A stretch of 7,442 bases of DNA from UBA11891 sp965658355 (GTDB lineage: Bacteria; Bacteroidota; Bacteroidia; Flavobacteriales; Flavobacteriaceae): contig CBFHRX010000052.1 in assembly GCA_965658355.1 (NCBI GenBank), positions 1-7,442 of the forward strand, written 5' to 3'. A model generated the notes under the pieces. It worked only from the letters and a program-made list of their open reading frames with translations. It was not told the DNA's origin and searched no databases. Below are positions 1-6,233 of this stretch, one piece after another (the first letter of the stretch is position 1; every line of letters begins with the position of its first letter). The position numbers and the translations under genes were made by a program.

Positions 1-2
1 CA

Positions 3-29
3 CTCGAATATGGAAGGGAAACAGGGTAA
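3..29 (+). CDS. Possible 3' end of an upstream gene (partial)
   Basis: The third forward frame gives eight residues, LEYGRETG, then TAA at 27-29, followed 20 bp later by an intrinsic terminator. A stop codon just before a terminator is what the end of a gene looks like. The fragment is too short to assign a family. The first forward frame stays open to a TGA at 94-96 and the second to a TAA at 242-244, but both run through the terminator and the second through the A-rich leader, so they are less convincing. The choice of frame is an inference. Confidence 0.35.
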   Translation, partial: LEYGRETG

Positions 30-48
30 GACAACGCAAAATAAAATA

Positions 49-92
49 CACAAAACCCAAAAAATTCAGAAAAAGGGTTTTGTGCATTTTTT
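49..92 (+). terminator. Rho-independent terminator
   Basis: The ten bases CACAAAACCC (49-58) pair perfectly with GGGTTTTGTG (75-84) around a 16-base A-rich loop. A run of six T follows at 87-92. This is a classic intrinsic terminator for a gene entering from the left edge. The flank on the other side (39-47) is A-rich, so it could also work on the minus strand. It separates the upstream gene from the regulator gene at 253. Confidence 0.85.
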
Positions 93-150
93 ATGAGAAC
101 ATGATCGGAAACTTTCAGGCTGACTTGGGTTCAAATCTAATATCTACAAT

Positions 151-158
151 GATATTTG
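151..158 (+). promoter_or_regulatory. Weak candidate -7 box for the regulator-led operon
   Basis: GATATTTG differs at one base from the Bacteroidota -7 consensus TAnnTTTG. There is no good TTTG at the -33 position, only a TTG at 125-127 about 23 bp upstream. If it is used, transcription would begin near 163-166 and leave a leader of about 85-90 bases that is almost all A and T, with A-runs at 182-189, 196-205 and 212-218. A promoter is expected here because the terminator at 49-92 insulates the operon from upstream, but this exact box is a guess. Confidence 0.25.
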
Positions 159-252
159 GTTTATGGTTTCATTTTAAAAGTAAAAAAAATAATGCAAAAA
201 AAAAATTTATCAAAAAAATAAATTTAAATTCAATTAAAAATTAATAAAAAAC

Positions 253-693
253 ATGTATCGATCTGGATGTCCCATTACCAATATTCTTGACTTAATTGGC
301 GATAAATGGTCACTCATTATTATTCGCGATATGTTTATGGGTAGAAAAACATTTAAAGAGTTTTTACACTCTCCTGAAGGTATTGCCTCCAACATATTGA
401 CCTCGAGGCTAAAAGATCTCAAAAATTCTGGCTTCATTAATTTCATTCAAAGCCCTACCAACAAAAAAGTTAAATTTTACTATTTGGAAAACAAAGGGAT
501 TGACTTGTATCCAATCCTATATGAGATGTCTATGTGGAGCGAACGCAACCTAAACAAACCCTTCCACCCCTTGTCACAAAAATGGTTTATTGACACAAAA
601 GGCAGCCTTTCCACACAAGTGATTCGTGATAGCCAACAATCCTATAAAAAAATTCGTGCTAAAATTCTTGAGCAGACAACAACTCGTATTTAA
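253..693 (+). CDS. HxlR-family winged-helix transcriptional regulator
   Basis: The 146-residue protein carries a complete HxlR DNA-binding domain at about residues 5-100. The hallmark start CPITNILDLIGDKWSLIIIR (6-25) is present, then the GRKTFKEF segment (30-37), a recognition-helix region ASNILTSRLKDL (45-56), a wing, and the YYLENKGIDLYPIL segment (76-89) seen at the end of this fold. Cys6 is at the same position as the redox-sensing Cys6 of Bacillus subtilis YodB, a member of this family, so thiol or quinone sensing is possible but unproven here. Residues 101-146 form a charged tail longer than in the 110-120-residue members. The ATG at 253 has no Shine-Dalgarno; it sits in an A-rich leader and places the conserved Cys at residue 6. 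It lies 9 bp before hbd on the same strand, so it may control its own operon. Confidence 0.9.
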   Translation: MYRSGCPITNILDLIGDKWSLIIIRDMFMGRKTFKEFLHSPEGIASNILTSRLKDLKNSGFINFIQSPTNKKVKFYYLENKGIDLYPILYEMSMWSERNLNKPFHPLSQKWFIDTKGSLSTQVIRDSQQSYKKIRAKILEQTTTRI

Positions 694-702
694 CCCAATC
701 GA

Positions 703-1596
703 ATGACTGTAAAAAATATCACTGTTGTGGGTGCTGGAATTATGGGGAGTGGAATCGCGCATACATTTGCACAATATGGGTTTGCTGTTCAGCTCTATGA
801 TTTGGAGGCTTCTCAACTTCAACAGGCGAAAGGTAGTATTGAAAAAAACTTAAGCCGTCAAGTAAAAAAAGGCACACTTTCTGATACTGAAAAAAATGAG
901 AGCCTAAAAAACATAACCCTTACCACAGATAAAGTTCTTGCTTTCTCACAAGCAGATCTTGTCATAGAAGCCATTTTAGAAAATAAAAAAAGGAAGGCTT
1001 CTGTTTTTCAAGAAATGGAGAAATACAAAAAAGAGGAGTGCATCATGGCTACTAATACTTCCTCAATTTCCATCACCAGCCTAGGAGGCCTTTGTCAAAA
1101 TCCTTCTCAAGTTATTGGAATGCATTTTATGAATCCTGTGCCCATGATGCCCCTTATAGAAATCATCAAAGGGCATAAGACGGCTCCCGCAGTTGTAACT
1201 CAAATACAACAACTAAGCAAAAAGATTGGAAAAGTTCCTCTTGTCGTAAACGATGCACCTGGTTTTGTCGCCAACAGAATTGCTATCCCGATGATCAATG
1301 AAGCTATAGAAACCTTAGTACAAGGCGTTAGTGGGGTAGCTGAAATTGATCAAATCATGAAATTGGGAATGGGACACCCCATGGGGCCCCTTCAACTAGC
1401 GGACTTTATTGGACTGGATATTTGCCTTGCTATTTTGGAGGTATTGCATCAAGAATTTGGAAAAGACAAATATGCCCCTTCTCCATTACTTCGGAAATTA
1501 GTGGCTGCAGGCCATTTAGGTCGTAAATCTGGTGTTGGTTTTTACGACTACCAAAAGGACCCGAAAAATCCCAGTGTTGCTCATGAGTTTAAGTGA
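703..1596 (+). CDS. hbd: 3-hydroxybutyryl-CoA dehydrogenase (3-hydroxyacyl-CoA dehydrogenase family)
   Basis: This soluble 297-residue enzyme should interconvert (S)-3-hydroxybutyryl-CoA and acetoacetyl-CoA with NAD(H). The N-terminal Rossmann domain opens with the dinucleotide loop GAGIMG (10-15), followed by an acidic Asp33 (LYDLE) that favours NAD over NADP. The substrate and catalytic residues are all present: Ser120 in NTSS, His141 in MHFMNP, its partner Glu153 in LIEIIKG, and Asn191 in GFVANR. Their spacing (21 and 50 residues from Ser) equals that of clostridial Hbd (Ser117, His138, Asn188). The C-terminal helical dimerisation domain contains GHPMGPLQLADFIGLD (224-239) and ends with GRKSGVGFYDY (273-283). 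Length is typical for stand-alone Hbd, not for a FadB/FadJ fusion. PaaH-like use on adipyl-type substrates is an alternative, but no paa genes are nearby. Confidence 0.93.
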   Translation: MTVKNITVVGAGIMGSGIAHTFAQYGFAVQLYDLEASQLQQAKGSIEKNLSRQVKKGTLSDTEKNESLKNITLTTDKVLAFSQADLVIEAILENKKRKASVFQEMEKYKKEECIMATNTSSISITSLGGLCQNPSQVIGMHFMNPVPMMPLIEIIKGHKTAPAVVTQIQQLSKKIGKVPLVVNDAPGFVANRIAIPMINEAIETLVQGVSGVAEIDQIMKLGMGHPMGPLQLADFIGLDICLAILEVLHQEFGKDKYAPSPLLRKLVAAGHLGRKSGVGFYDYQKDPKNPSVAHEFK

Positions 1597-1601
1597 TTAG
1601 A

Positions 1602-2468
1602 ATGGAAAAAAAAGGAAGCTTATTACAGCCTTTACTCCTTCTTAATTTTGGCATACTTTGCATTAGTACTTCTGGCGTATTGGGACGCTCGATAGACTTA
1701 TCGCCCTTTCATACGATCTTCTGGCGGTCTCTTATCGCTTTTGTCTGCTTGGCTTTTTTTGGCTTTATCAAAAAAAAACAGTTTTTCAGCCTTTTAATAA
1801 AATTCCCAATAAGCTTATTTTTCAGCGGATTGCTAATGGGGCTGCATTGGGTAAGTTATTTTTTTGCGCTAAAATGGTCAAGTGTGGCTATCGGAATGCT
1901 TTCTCTTTACACTTTCCCCATTTTTACTGCTTTTTTAGAGCCTTTCTTTGGTTCCGATCGTTTTCAAAAAAAACACCTCTTCCTTGGACTGGCCCTTTTA
2001 GTGGGCATTTATTTGATAAGCCCTCCTATAAATTGGGAAAATCAGCAATTTTTAGCGGTGGGGATGGGGGTGTTTTCGGCTCTTTGTTTCGCCTTTAGAA
2101 ACCTATTAATCAAACAAATTAGCCAAAAAGAAGAGGGTACTGCTTTAATGACAACCCAGGTATTTATCATTTCCCTTGTCTTGCTCCCTTTGAATACAAC
2201 TGCCCCTGAGGAACAACTGCTCTCCAACCTACCCGCTCTCTTTTTTCTAGCCCTTATTACAACTGTAGTTGGCCATTCTCTTTTCTTACAAAGCTTTCAG
2301 AAGTTTTCCATCACCACCGCCAGTTTGATCAGTTGCTTGCAACCCCTATACGGAATCTTGATGGGAGCTTTTTTACTAGGTGAAATTCCATCGCTTAAAA
2401 CCCTTGCCGGTGGAAGTCTCATTTTAATGGCTGTAGGCTTTGAAATCTTTTCTCTCAAAAAAAAATGA
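1602..2468 (+). CDS. EamA/DMT-superfamily membrane transporter
   Basis: The 288-residue protein is very hydrophobic, with about ten predicted membrane segments (roughly residues 9-27, 36-55, 67-85, 92-112, 125-140, 150-170, 183-197, 210-230, 238-258, 264-284). They form two five-helix EamA repeats. Family-like segments include FHTIFWRSLIA (36-46) and LHWVSYFFALKWSSVAIGML (81-100) in repeat one. In repeat two, CLQPLYGILMGAFLLGE (245-261) is the usual signature. Members of this superfamily export or import amino acids, nucleotide sugars and other small metabolites; the substrate cannot be read from sequence. I chose the ATG at 1602, 5 bp after the hbd stop. A GTG at 1593 in the same frame would add three residues and overlap hbd by 4 bp. 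The gene ends in nine A followed by TGA. A transporter inside an acyl-CoA operon is unusual. Confidence 0.9.
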   Translation: MEKKGSLLQPLLLLNFGILCISTSGVLGRSIDLSPFHTIFWRSLIAFVCLAFFGFIKKKQFFSLLIKFPISLFFSGLLMGLHWVSYFFALKWSSVAIGMLSLYTFPIFTAFLEPFFGSDRFQKKHLFLGLALLVGIYLISPPINWENQQFLAVGMGVFSALCFAFRNLLIKQISQKEEGTALMTTQVFIISLVLLPLNTTAPEEQLLSNLPALFFLALITTVVGHSLFLQSFQKFSITTASLISCLQPLYGILMGAFLLGEIPSLKTLAGGSLILMAVGFEIFSLKKK

Positions 2469-2554
2469 CACTGTGTCTAAAAAAATTACCAAAATATTTT
2501 TCTATCAATAGATTAGCCACTACTTTTGAGTACCTATTGATAGGAAAATTATGA
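2465..2554 (+). CDS. Possible 29-codon leader or coupling ORF
   Basis: An ATG at 2465 overlaps the transporter's stop as ATGA, and the frame ends in a TGA at 2552-2554 that overlaps the hydratase start, again as ATGA. The predicted peptide has 29 residues, begins MTLCLKKLPKYF and has no recognisable family. If translated, it would couple the two flanking genes and pull ribosomes through the inverted repeat at 2496-2549. Against it: no Shine-Dalgarno, strong A/T bias, and a length that chance allows. It could equally be non-coding leader. Confidence 0.15.
   Translation: MTLCLKKLPKYFSINRLATTFEYLLIGKL
2496..2549 (+). repeat. 16-bp inverted repeat (hairpin or paired operator) before the hydratase gene
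   Basis: Bases 2496-2511 pair with 2534-2549 over 16 bp, with one T-G wobble (2501 with 2544), around a 22-base loop. The core CTATCAATAG / CTATTGATAG is perfect, and each half is itself a near-palindrome of the form CTATnnATAG. As RNA it would hide the AGGA (2542-2545) that sits 5 bases before the hydratase ATG. As DNA it resembles two operator half-sites 32 bp apart, about three helical turns, flanking a -7 box in the loop. No T-run follows, so it is not an ordinary terminator. Confidence 0.7.
2521..2528 (+). promoter_or_regulatory. Candidate internal promoter -7 box
   Basis: TACTTTTG is a perfect match to the Bacteroidota -7 consensus TAnnTTTG. A T-run at 2497-2501 lies about 20 bp upstream, where TTTG is expected at -33; it is only a partial match. 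Transcription would begin near 2533-2536 and leave a leader of about 15-18 bases before the ATG at 2551. The box lies in the loop between the inverted-repeat arms, so a protein bound to those arms would cover the promoter. It would allow the hydratase to etfA genes to be expressed apart from the three genes before them. Confidence 0.45.
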
Positions 2555-3330
2555 GCCATCAAAGAGATTTCATTTTATCAATTGAAGATTCAATAGCTGT
2601 CATTACGCTGAATCGTCCCAAAGCATTGAATGCTTTAAACAAAAAACTACTACAAGAGCTGCACCACTTTTTCACCTCTGAATTAGCGAGTATGTCTTGT
2701 ATTGGAGTCGTTATTACGGGCAGTGGCACGAAGGCGTTTGCTGCGGGTGCTGATATCAAAGAATTTAAAACCTTATTGCCTGCGGAAATGGAAGCGCTCT
2801 CTGCTTACGGTCATACGCTTATGAATGCTATTGAAGCAGCCCCTGTTCCTGTAATCGCTGCCATAGAAGGCTATGCACTGGGGGGTGGTTTTGAACTGGC
2901 ATTGGCCTGTCATATGAGAATCGGATCCGATCAAACGAAATTGGGAAATCCAGAAGTCAACTTAGGAATTATCCCTGGCTATGGGGCCACACAAAGGCTG
3001 CCGCAATTAATTGGAAAAGGCAGGAGTCTAGAGGTCTTGTGTACCGCGCGAATGATTGAAGCACAAGAGGCATTGGAATGGGGCCTCCTCAACAAGCTTG
3101 TAGAAAGCGGTAAAACCCTAGAAACTGCGAAACAAACCCTCACACATATCGCGACAAAAGGGCCCTCTGCTATTCAGCAAATTATTCGGGTAGTCAATTC
3201 CTATTATGATACTTCCAAAGATGGGTTTCAGGAAGAAATAAAAGCCTTTGGGGAATTGTCGGGACTGGAAGAATTTAAAGAAGGAACAAACGCCTTTATT
3301 GAAAATCGAAACGCAAATTTTCGCCACTAA
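2551..3330 (+). CDS. Enoyl-CoA hydratase (crotonase family)
   Basis: The 259-residue protein is a full-length single-domain crotonase, expected to hydrate short-chain trans-2-enoyl-CoA to (S)-3-hydroxyacyl-CoA in the cytoplasm. The CoA and oxyanion segment is AFAAGADIKE (62-71). The second oxyanion glycine lies in GYALGGGFELALAC (107-120). Both catalytic glutamates of true hydratases are present: Glu115 in GGGFE and Glu135 in NPEVNLGIIPG, 20 residues apart as in rat crotonase (Glu144 and Glu164). This argues against an isomerase-only or dehalogenase-type member. The C-terminus, FIENRNANFRH, resembles the usual EKRKPxF ending. The ATG at 2551 is preceded by AGGA at 5 bases, one of few Shine-Dalgarno-like sites in the window, buried in the inverted-repeat arm. 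It is 3 bp from the next gene. A crotonyl-CoA preference is inferred from context. Confidence 0.93.
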   Translation: MSHQRDFILSIEDSIAVITLNRPKALNALNKKLLQELHHFFTSELASMSCIGVVITGSGTKAFAAGADIKEFKTLLPAEMEALSAYGHTLMNAIEAAPVPVIAAIEGYALGGGFELALACHMRIGSDQTKLGNPEVNLGIIPGYGATQRLPQLIGKGRSLEVLCTARMIEAQEALEWGLLNKLVESGKTLETAKQTLTHIATKGPSAIQQIIRVVNSYYDTSKDGFQEEIKAFGELSGLEEFKEGTNAFIENRNANFRH

Positions 3331-3333
3331 AAG

Positions 3334-4494
3334 ATGGAATTTAAATTATCTGAAGAACATAAAGCCGTACAGCAAGCCGCACGAGATTTTGCGCAGAGCA
3401 GGTTGTTAGAAGGGGTTATTGAAAGAGACACAAAGATGCAGCACCCTACCGAGCAGCTTCATGAAATGGGGGCACTTGGTTTTATGGGCATCATGACTTC
3501 AGAGAAATACCATGGAAGTGGTATGGACACGCTTTCTTATGTACTCGCACTAGAAGAAATTTCAAAAATTGATGCCAGCACAGCTGTCATTATGAGTGCC
3601 CATAATTCATTAGCACTTTGGGCCATTGAAACGTATGGATCCGAAACTCAAAAAGAAAAATATTTAATACCCCTTGCAGAAGGGAAGAGCATTGGCTGTT
3701 TTTGTCTCTCTGAACCAGAGGCAGGAAGTGATGCGAGTATGCAAAGAACAACGGCGGAAGATAAAGGAGATCACTACCTTCTCAATGGGGTGAAAAACTG
3801 GATTACGAATGGGGGTAATGCTGATTTTCAATTGGTCATTGCTCAAACCAATCCTGAGAAAAAACACAGGGGGATCAATGCCTTTATTGTCGAAAAGTCC
3901 TGGGATGGCATTGCCATTGGACCCAAAGAAGACAAACTAGGAATCCGTTCCTCGGACACGCATTCTATTAGCTATTCTGATGTTGTTGTTCCCCGAGAAA
4001 ATAGAATTGGAGAAGACGGTTTTGGATTTAAATTGGCCATGCAAATCCTTGAGGGAGGTCGTATTGGTATTGCCGCTCAAGCACTTGGAATTGCAGCAGG
4101 AGCCTATGAATTGGCTGCCCAGTATGCAACAGAAAGAAAAGCATTTGGAAAAGCAATCATTGAACACCAAGGGGTTGCCTTTAAATTGGCCGAAATGGCA
4201 ATGGATATTGAAGCAGCACGAATGTTAGTATACCGAGCTGCTTATCTAAAAGACCAAGGCGAATCTTACGGCTATGCAAGCGCCATGGCCAAGCTTAAAG
4301 CATCAGAGGTAGCGATGAAACACACCATTGAAGCCGTACAAATTCATGGTGGTAATGGCTATGTAAAAGAGTACCATGTGGAGCGTTTAATGCGCGATGC
4401 CAAAATCACCCAGATCTATGAAGGAACTTCTGAAATCCATAAAGTAATAATTGCCAGAAACATTAGTAAAGGAGAGCTCTCCTTGGCTATTTAA
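3334..4494 (+). CDS. Acyl-CoA dehydrogenase, short-chain / butyryl-CoA type
   Basis: This 386-residue FAD enzyme should introduce the 2,3 double bond into acyl-CoA and pass electrons to the EtfAB encoded next door. The order is canonical: an N-terminal helical domain, then the central beta domain with CLSEPEAGSD (124-133) and WITNG (156-160), which contact FAD and substrate, then the C-terminal helical domain with ERKAFGKAI (267-275) and IHGGNGY (337-343). The catalytic base is Glu363 in QIYEGTSEIHK, the position used in short- and medium-chain and butyryl-CoA dehydrogenases; isovaleryl- and long-chain types place it earlier. Length is that of SCAD/Bcd. It starts 3 bp after the hydratase stop and lies 18 bp before etfB, so co-transcription is nearly certain. 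Branched short-chain substrates remain possible. Confidence 0.95.
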   Translation: MEFKLSEEHKAVQQAARDFAQSRLLEGVIERDTKMQHPTEQLHEMGALGFMGIMTSEKYHGSGMDTLSYVLALEEISKIDASTAVIMSAHNSLALWAIETYGSETQKEKYLIPLAEGKSIGCFCLSEPEAGSDASMQRTTAEDKGDHYLLNGVKNWITNGGNADFQLVIAQTNPEKKHRGINAFIVEKSWDGIAIGPKEDKLGIRSSDTHSISYSDVVVPRENRIGEDGFGFKLAMQILEGGRIGIAAQALGIAAGAYELAAQYATERKAFGKAIIEHQGVAFKLAEMAMDIEAARMLVYRAAYLKDQGESYGYASAMAKLKASEVAMKHTIEAVQIHGGNGYVKEYHVERLMRDAKITQIYEGTSEIHKVIIARNISKGELSLAI

Positions 4495-4512
4495 ATTTAA
4501 ATAAATTAAAAG

Positions 4513-5259
4513 ATGAAGATTTTAGTCTGTATTAGTCATGTACCTGACACCACCTCGAAAATCAACTTCGTTGAAAGCGACACTCAATTTGATACGCAAG
4601 GGGTACAGTACATCATCAATCCAAATGATGAATTTGGTCTGACAAGAGCCATGTGGTTCAAAGAAAAAGAAGGTGCCAGTGTTGATGTGATCAATGTAGG
4701 CGGTGCCGAAACCGAAGCCACACTAAGAAAAGCACTTGCTATAGGAGCCGATAACGCGATTCGAATTAATACGGCTGCAAAAGAAGCCTATCAGGTTGCC
4801 CAAGAAATTGTAAGGGTTATTCAAGAAAACAACTACGACCTTGTTATAGCGGGTAGAGAGTCTATTGATTACAACGGCGGTATGGTGCCAGGTATGATCG
4901 CAACCCTTACTGGGATGAACTACATTACGAACTGTATCGGCTTAGAGATTAATGGAAATCAAGCCACAGCCGTTCGAGAAATGGATGGCGGAAAAGAAAC
5001 AGTTACAACGCCATTACCCCTTGTTATAGGGGCCCAAAAGGGACTCGTAGAAGAGAGTGACTTGCGAATTCCAAATATGAGGGGGATTATGATGGCCCGA
5101 AAAAAGCCCTTAACGGTTCTTGAGCCTCAAGTATCACAAGAGCAAGTGGTTACTGTCTCTTTTGAAAAACCCGCACCAAAAGGAGATGTTACCTTAATTG
5201 ATCCTGAAAATATTGATGAACTCATCACCTTGCTTCACAACGAAGCCAAAGTAATTTAA
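4513..5259 (+). CDS. etfB: Electron transfer flavoprotein, beta subunit
   Basis: EtfB pairs with EtfA to form a soluble heterodimer that takes electrons from acyl-CoA dehydrogenase. The 248-residue protein has the usual start MKILVCISHVPDT, the NPNDEFGLTRA segment (37-47), the nucleotide-binding stretch ALAIGADNAIRI (74-85), AGRESIDYNGGMVPGM (112-127) and the family signature DLRIPNMRGIMMARKKPL (183-200). It ends in LITLLHNEAKVI. In ordinary ETFs this subunit holds AMP; in electron-bifurcating ones it holds a second FAD. I cannot settle which from motifs alone, but the wording resembles the common flavobacterial ETF, which I take to be non-bifurcating. It begins 18 bp after the acyl-CoA dehydrogenase in an A/T-only spacer and is followed by etfA after 17 bp. 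Confidence 0.95.
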   Translation: MKILVCISHVPDTTSKINFVESDTQFDTQGVQYIINPNDEFGLTRAMWFKEKEGASVDVINVGGAETEATLRKALAIGADNAIRINTAAKEAYQVAQEIVRVIQENNYDLVIAGRESIDYNGGMVPGMIATLTGMNYITNCIGLEINGNQATAVREMDGGKETVTTPLPLVIGAQKGLVEESDLRIPNMRGIMMARKKPLTVLEPQVSQEQVVTVSFEKPAPKGDVTLIDPENIDELITLLHNEAKVI

Positions 5260-5276
5260 TCTAAAAAAACTGTATT

Positions 5277-6233
5277 ATGTCTGTATTAGTGTATGCCGAA
5301 TCCGAAAACGGGCAATTAAAAAAAATTGCATTTGAACTCGCTTCTTACGGAAAAGCGATAGCCGATCAATTGGGAATCCCATTAGTGGCGGTTACTATCA
5401 ATTGTGAAAATAATGACGCTTTGGGAACGTATGGCGTCAATGAAGTTATGGCGGCTCGTCATGAAGGTAGTTTTAACGCACAACAATATGCGGCGATCAT
5501 CCAAGAGGCAGCAGAAAAAAAAGCCGCACAGGTAGTCGCTGTTAGCGCTAGCGCAGACAGCCGCTATTTGGCACCAATAGTCGCTGTTGGACTTGAGGCT
5601 GGCTATGTGAGTAATGTTGTTGACACACCAACAAACACACAACCCTTTACAGTGAAGCGATCTGTGTTCACCAACAAAGCTTTTAGTAGTAGTGAAATCA
5701 GCTCTACCGTTAAAATGATTGGGCTCTCCAAAAATGCTTTTGGAATTCATGAAAACCCAACCACTGCGACAGTAACAGCTTTTGATGCCAAAAGCACCAC
5801 TTCTGAAATGACACTAAAATCCGTTGACAAAGCCAGTGACAGCGTAACGATTGCAGATGCTGAAATCGTAGTCTCTGGAGGTCGCGGACTGAAAGGGCCT
5901 GAGAATTGGCATCTTATTGAAGAGTTAGCAACGACACTCGGTGCAGCTACGGCTTGTTCGAAGCCTGTTTCTGACATGGGATGGCGTCCGCATAGCGAAC
6001 ACGTTGGTCAAACCGGAAAACCCGTTGCCTCGAATTTATACATTGCTGTCGGAGTATCAGGCGCTATACAGCACCTGGCAGGTATCAATGCTTCTAAAGT
6101 AAAGGTTGTAATCAATAGTGACCCTGAAGCGCCTTTCTTTAAAGCAGCTGATTACGGGATTGTAGGGGATGCTTTCGAGGTAGTCCCCAAAATGATCGAA
6201 AAGCTTAAGGCATTCCAAGCTGAAAATGCTTAA
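5277..6233 (+). CDS. etfA: Electron transfer flavoprotein, alpha subunit
   Basis: The 318-residue EtfA carries the electron-transferring FAD. The N-terminal domain (about 1-180) opens with MSVLVYAESENG and includes KRSVFTNKAFSS (127-138). The C-terminal FAD domain contains SGGRGLKGPENW (200-211), EHVGQTGKPVA (241-251) and the signature LYIAVGVSGAIQHLAG (254-269). A detail worth noting is ACSKPVSDMGW (226-236): most families have Ser-Arg where this has Ser-Lys (Lys229), next to the flavin. I believe this is common in Bacteroidota rather than a defect. The start, ATG at 5277, gives the usual N-terminus. Its stop (6231-6233) lies within a TTAA shared with the converging thioesterase gene, so no dedicated terminator fits between them. 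Confidence 0.95.
   Translation: MSVLVYAESENGQLKKIAFELASYGKAIADQLGIPLVAVTINCENNDALGTYGVNEVMAARHEGSFNAQQYAAIIQEAAEKKAAQVVAVSASADSRYLAPIVAVGLEAGYVSNVVDTPTNTQPFTVKRSVFTNKAFSSSEISSTVKMIGLSKNAFGIHENPTTATVTAFDAKSTTSEMTLKSVDKASDSVTIADAEIVVSGGRGLKGPENWHLIEELATTLGAATACSKPVSDMGWRPHSEHVGQTGKPVASNLYIAVGVSGAIQHLAGINASKVKVVINSDPEAPFFKAADYGIVGDAFEVVPKMIEKLKAFQAENA

Noticed and set aside
100..150. A stretch resembling the 3' end of a tRNA or tmRNA, with GGGTTCAAATC at 127-137 and ATCTACA at 141-147
   Set aside because: The T-loop-like bases are there, but the flanking five-base arms (TTGGG and CTAAT) do not pair and no matching acceptor or other arms are found. At most a decayed remnant; chance is more likely.
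2..244. Open frame of about 80 codons from the left edge in the second forward frame
   Set aside because: It passes through the terminator and the A-rich leader, and its lysine- and asparagine-heavy product looks like translated A/T-rich non-coding DNA.
1593..1601. GTG at 1593 as the transporter start
   Set aside because: It overlaps hbd and adds only Met-Ile-Arg before an ATG that gives the normal EamA N-terminus; the ATG at 1602 is the simpler choice.
5382..5750. 122-codon open frame on the minus strand inside etfA
   Set aside because: It lies wholly within etfA, and its Cys/His/Ser-rich product matches no family I know; it is a shadow of real coding sequence.
253..6233. Possibility of a novel defence, secretion or natural-product system
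   Set aside because: All seven genes in the block belong to well-known metabolic, transport or regulatory families with intact motifs. No nuclease, toxin, reverse transcriptase, synthase or phage gene is visible.
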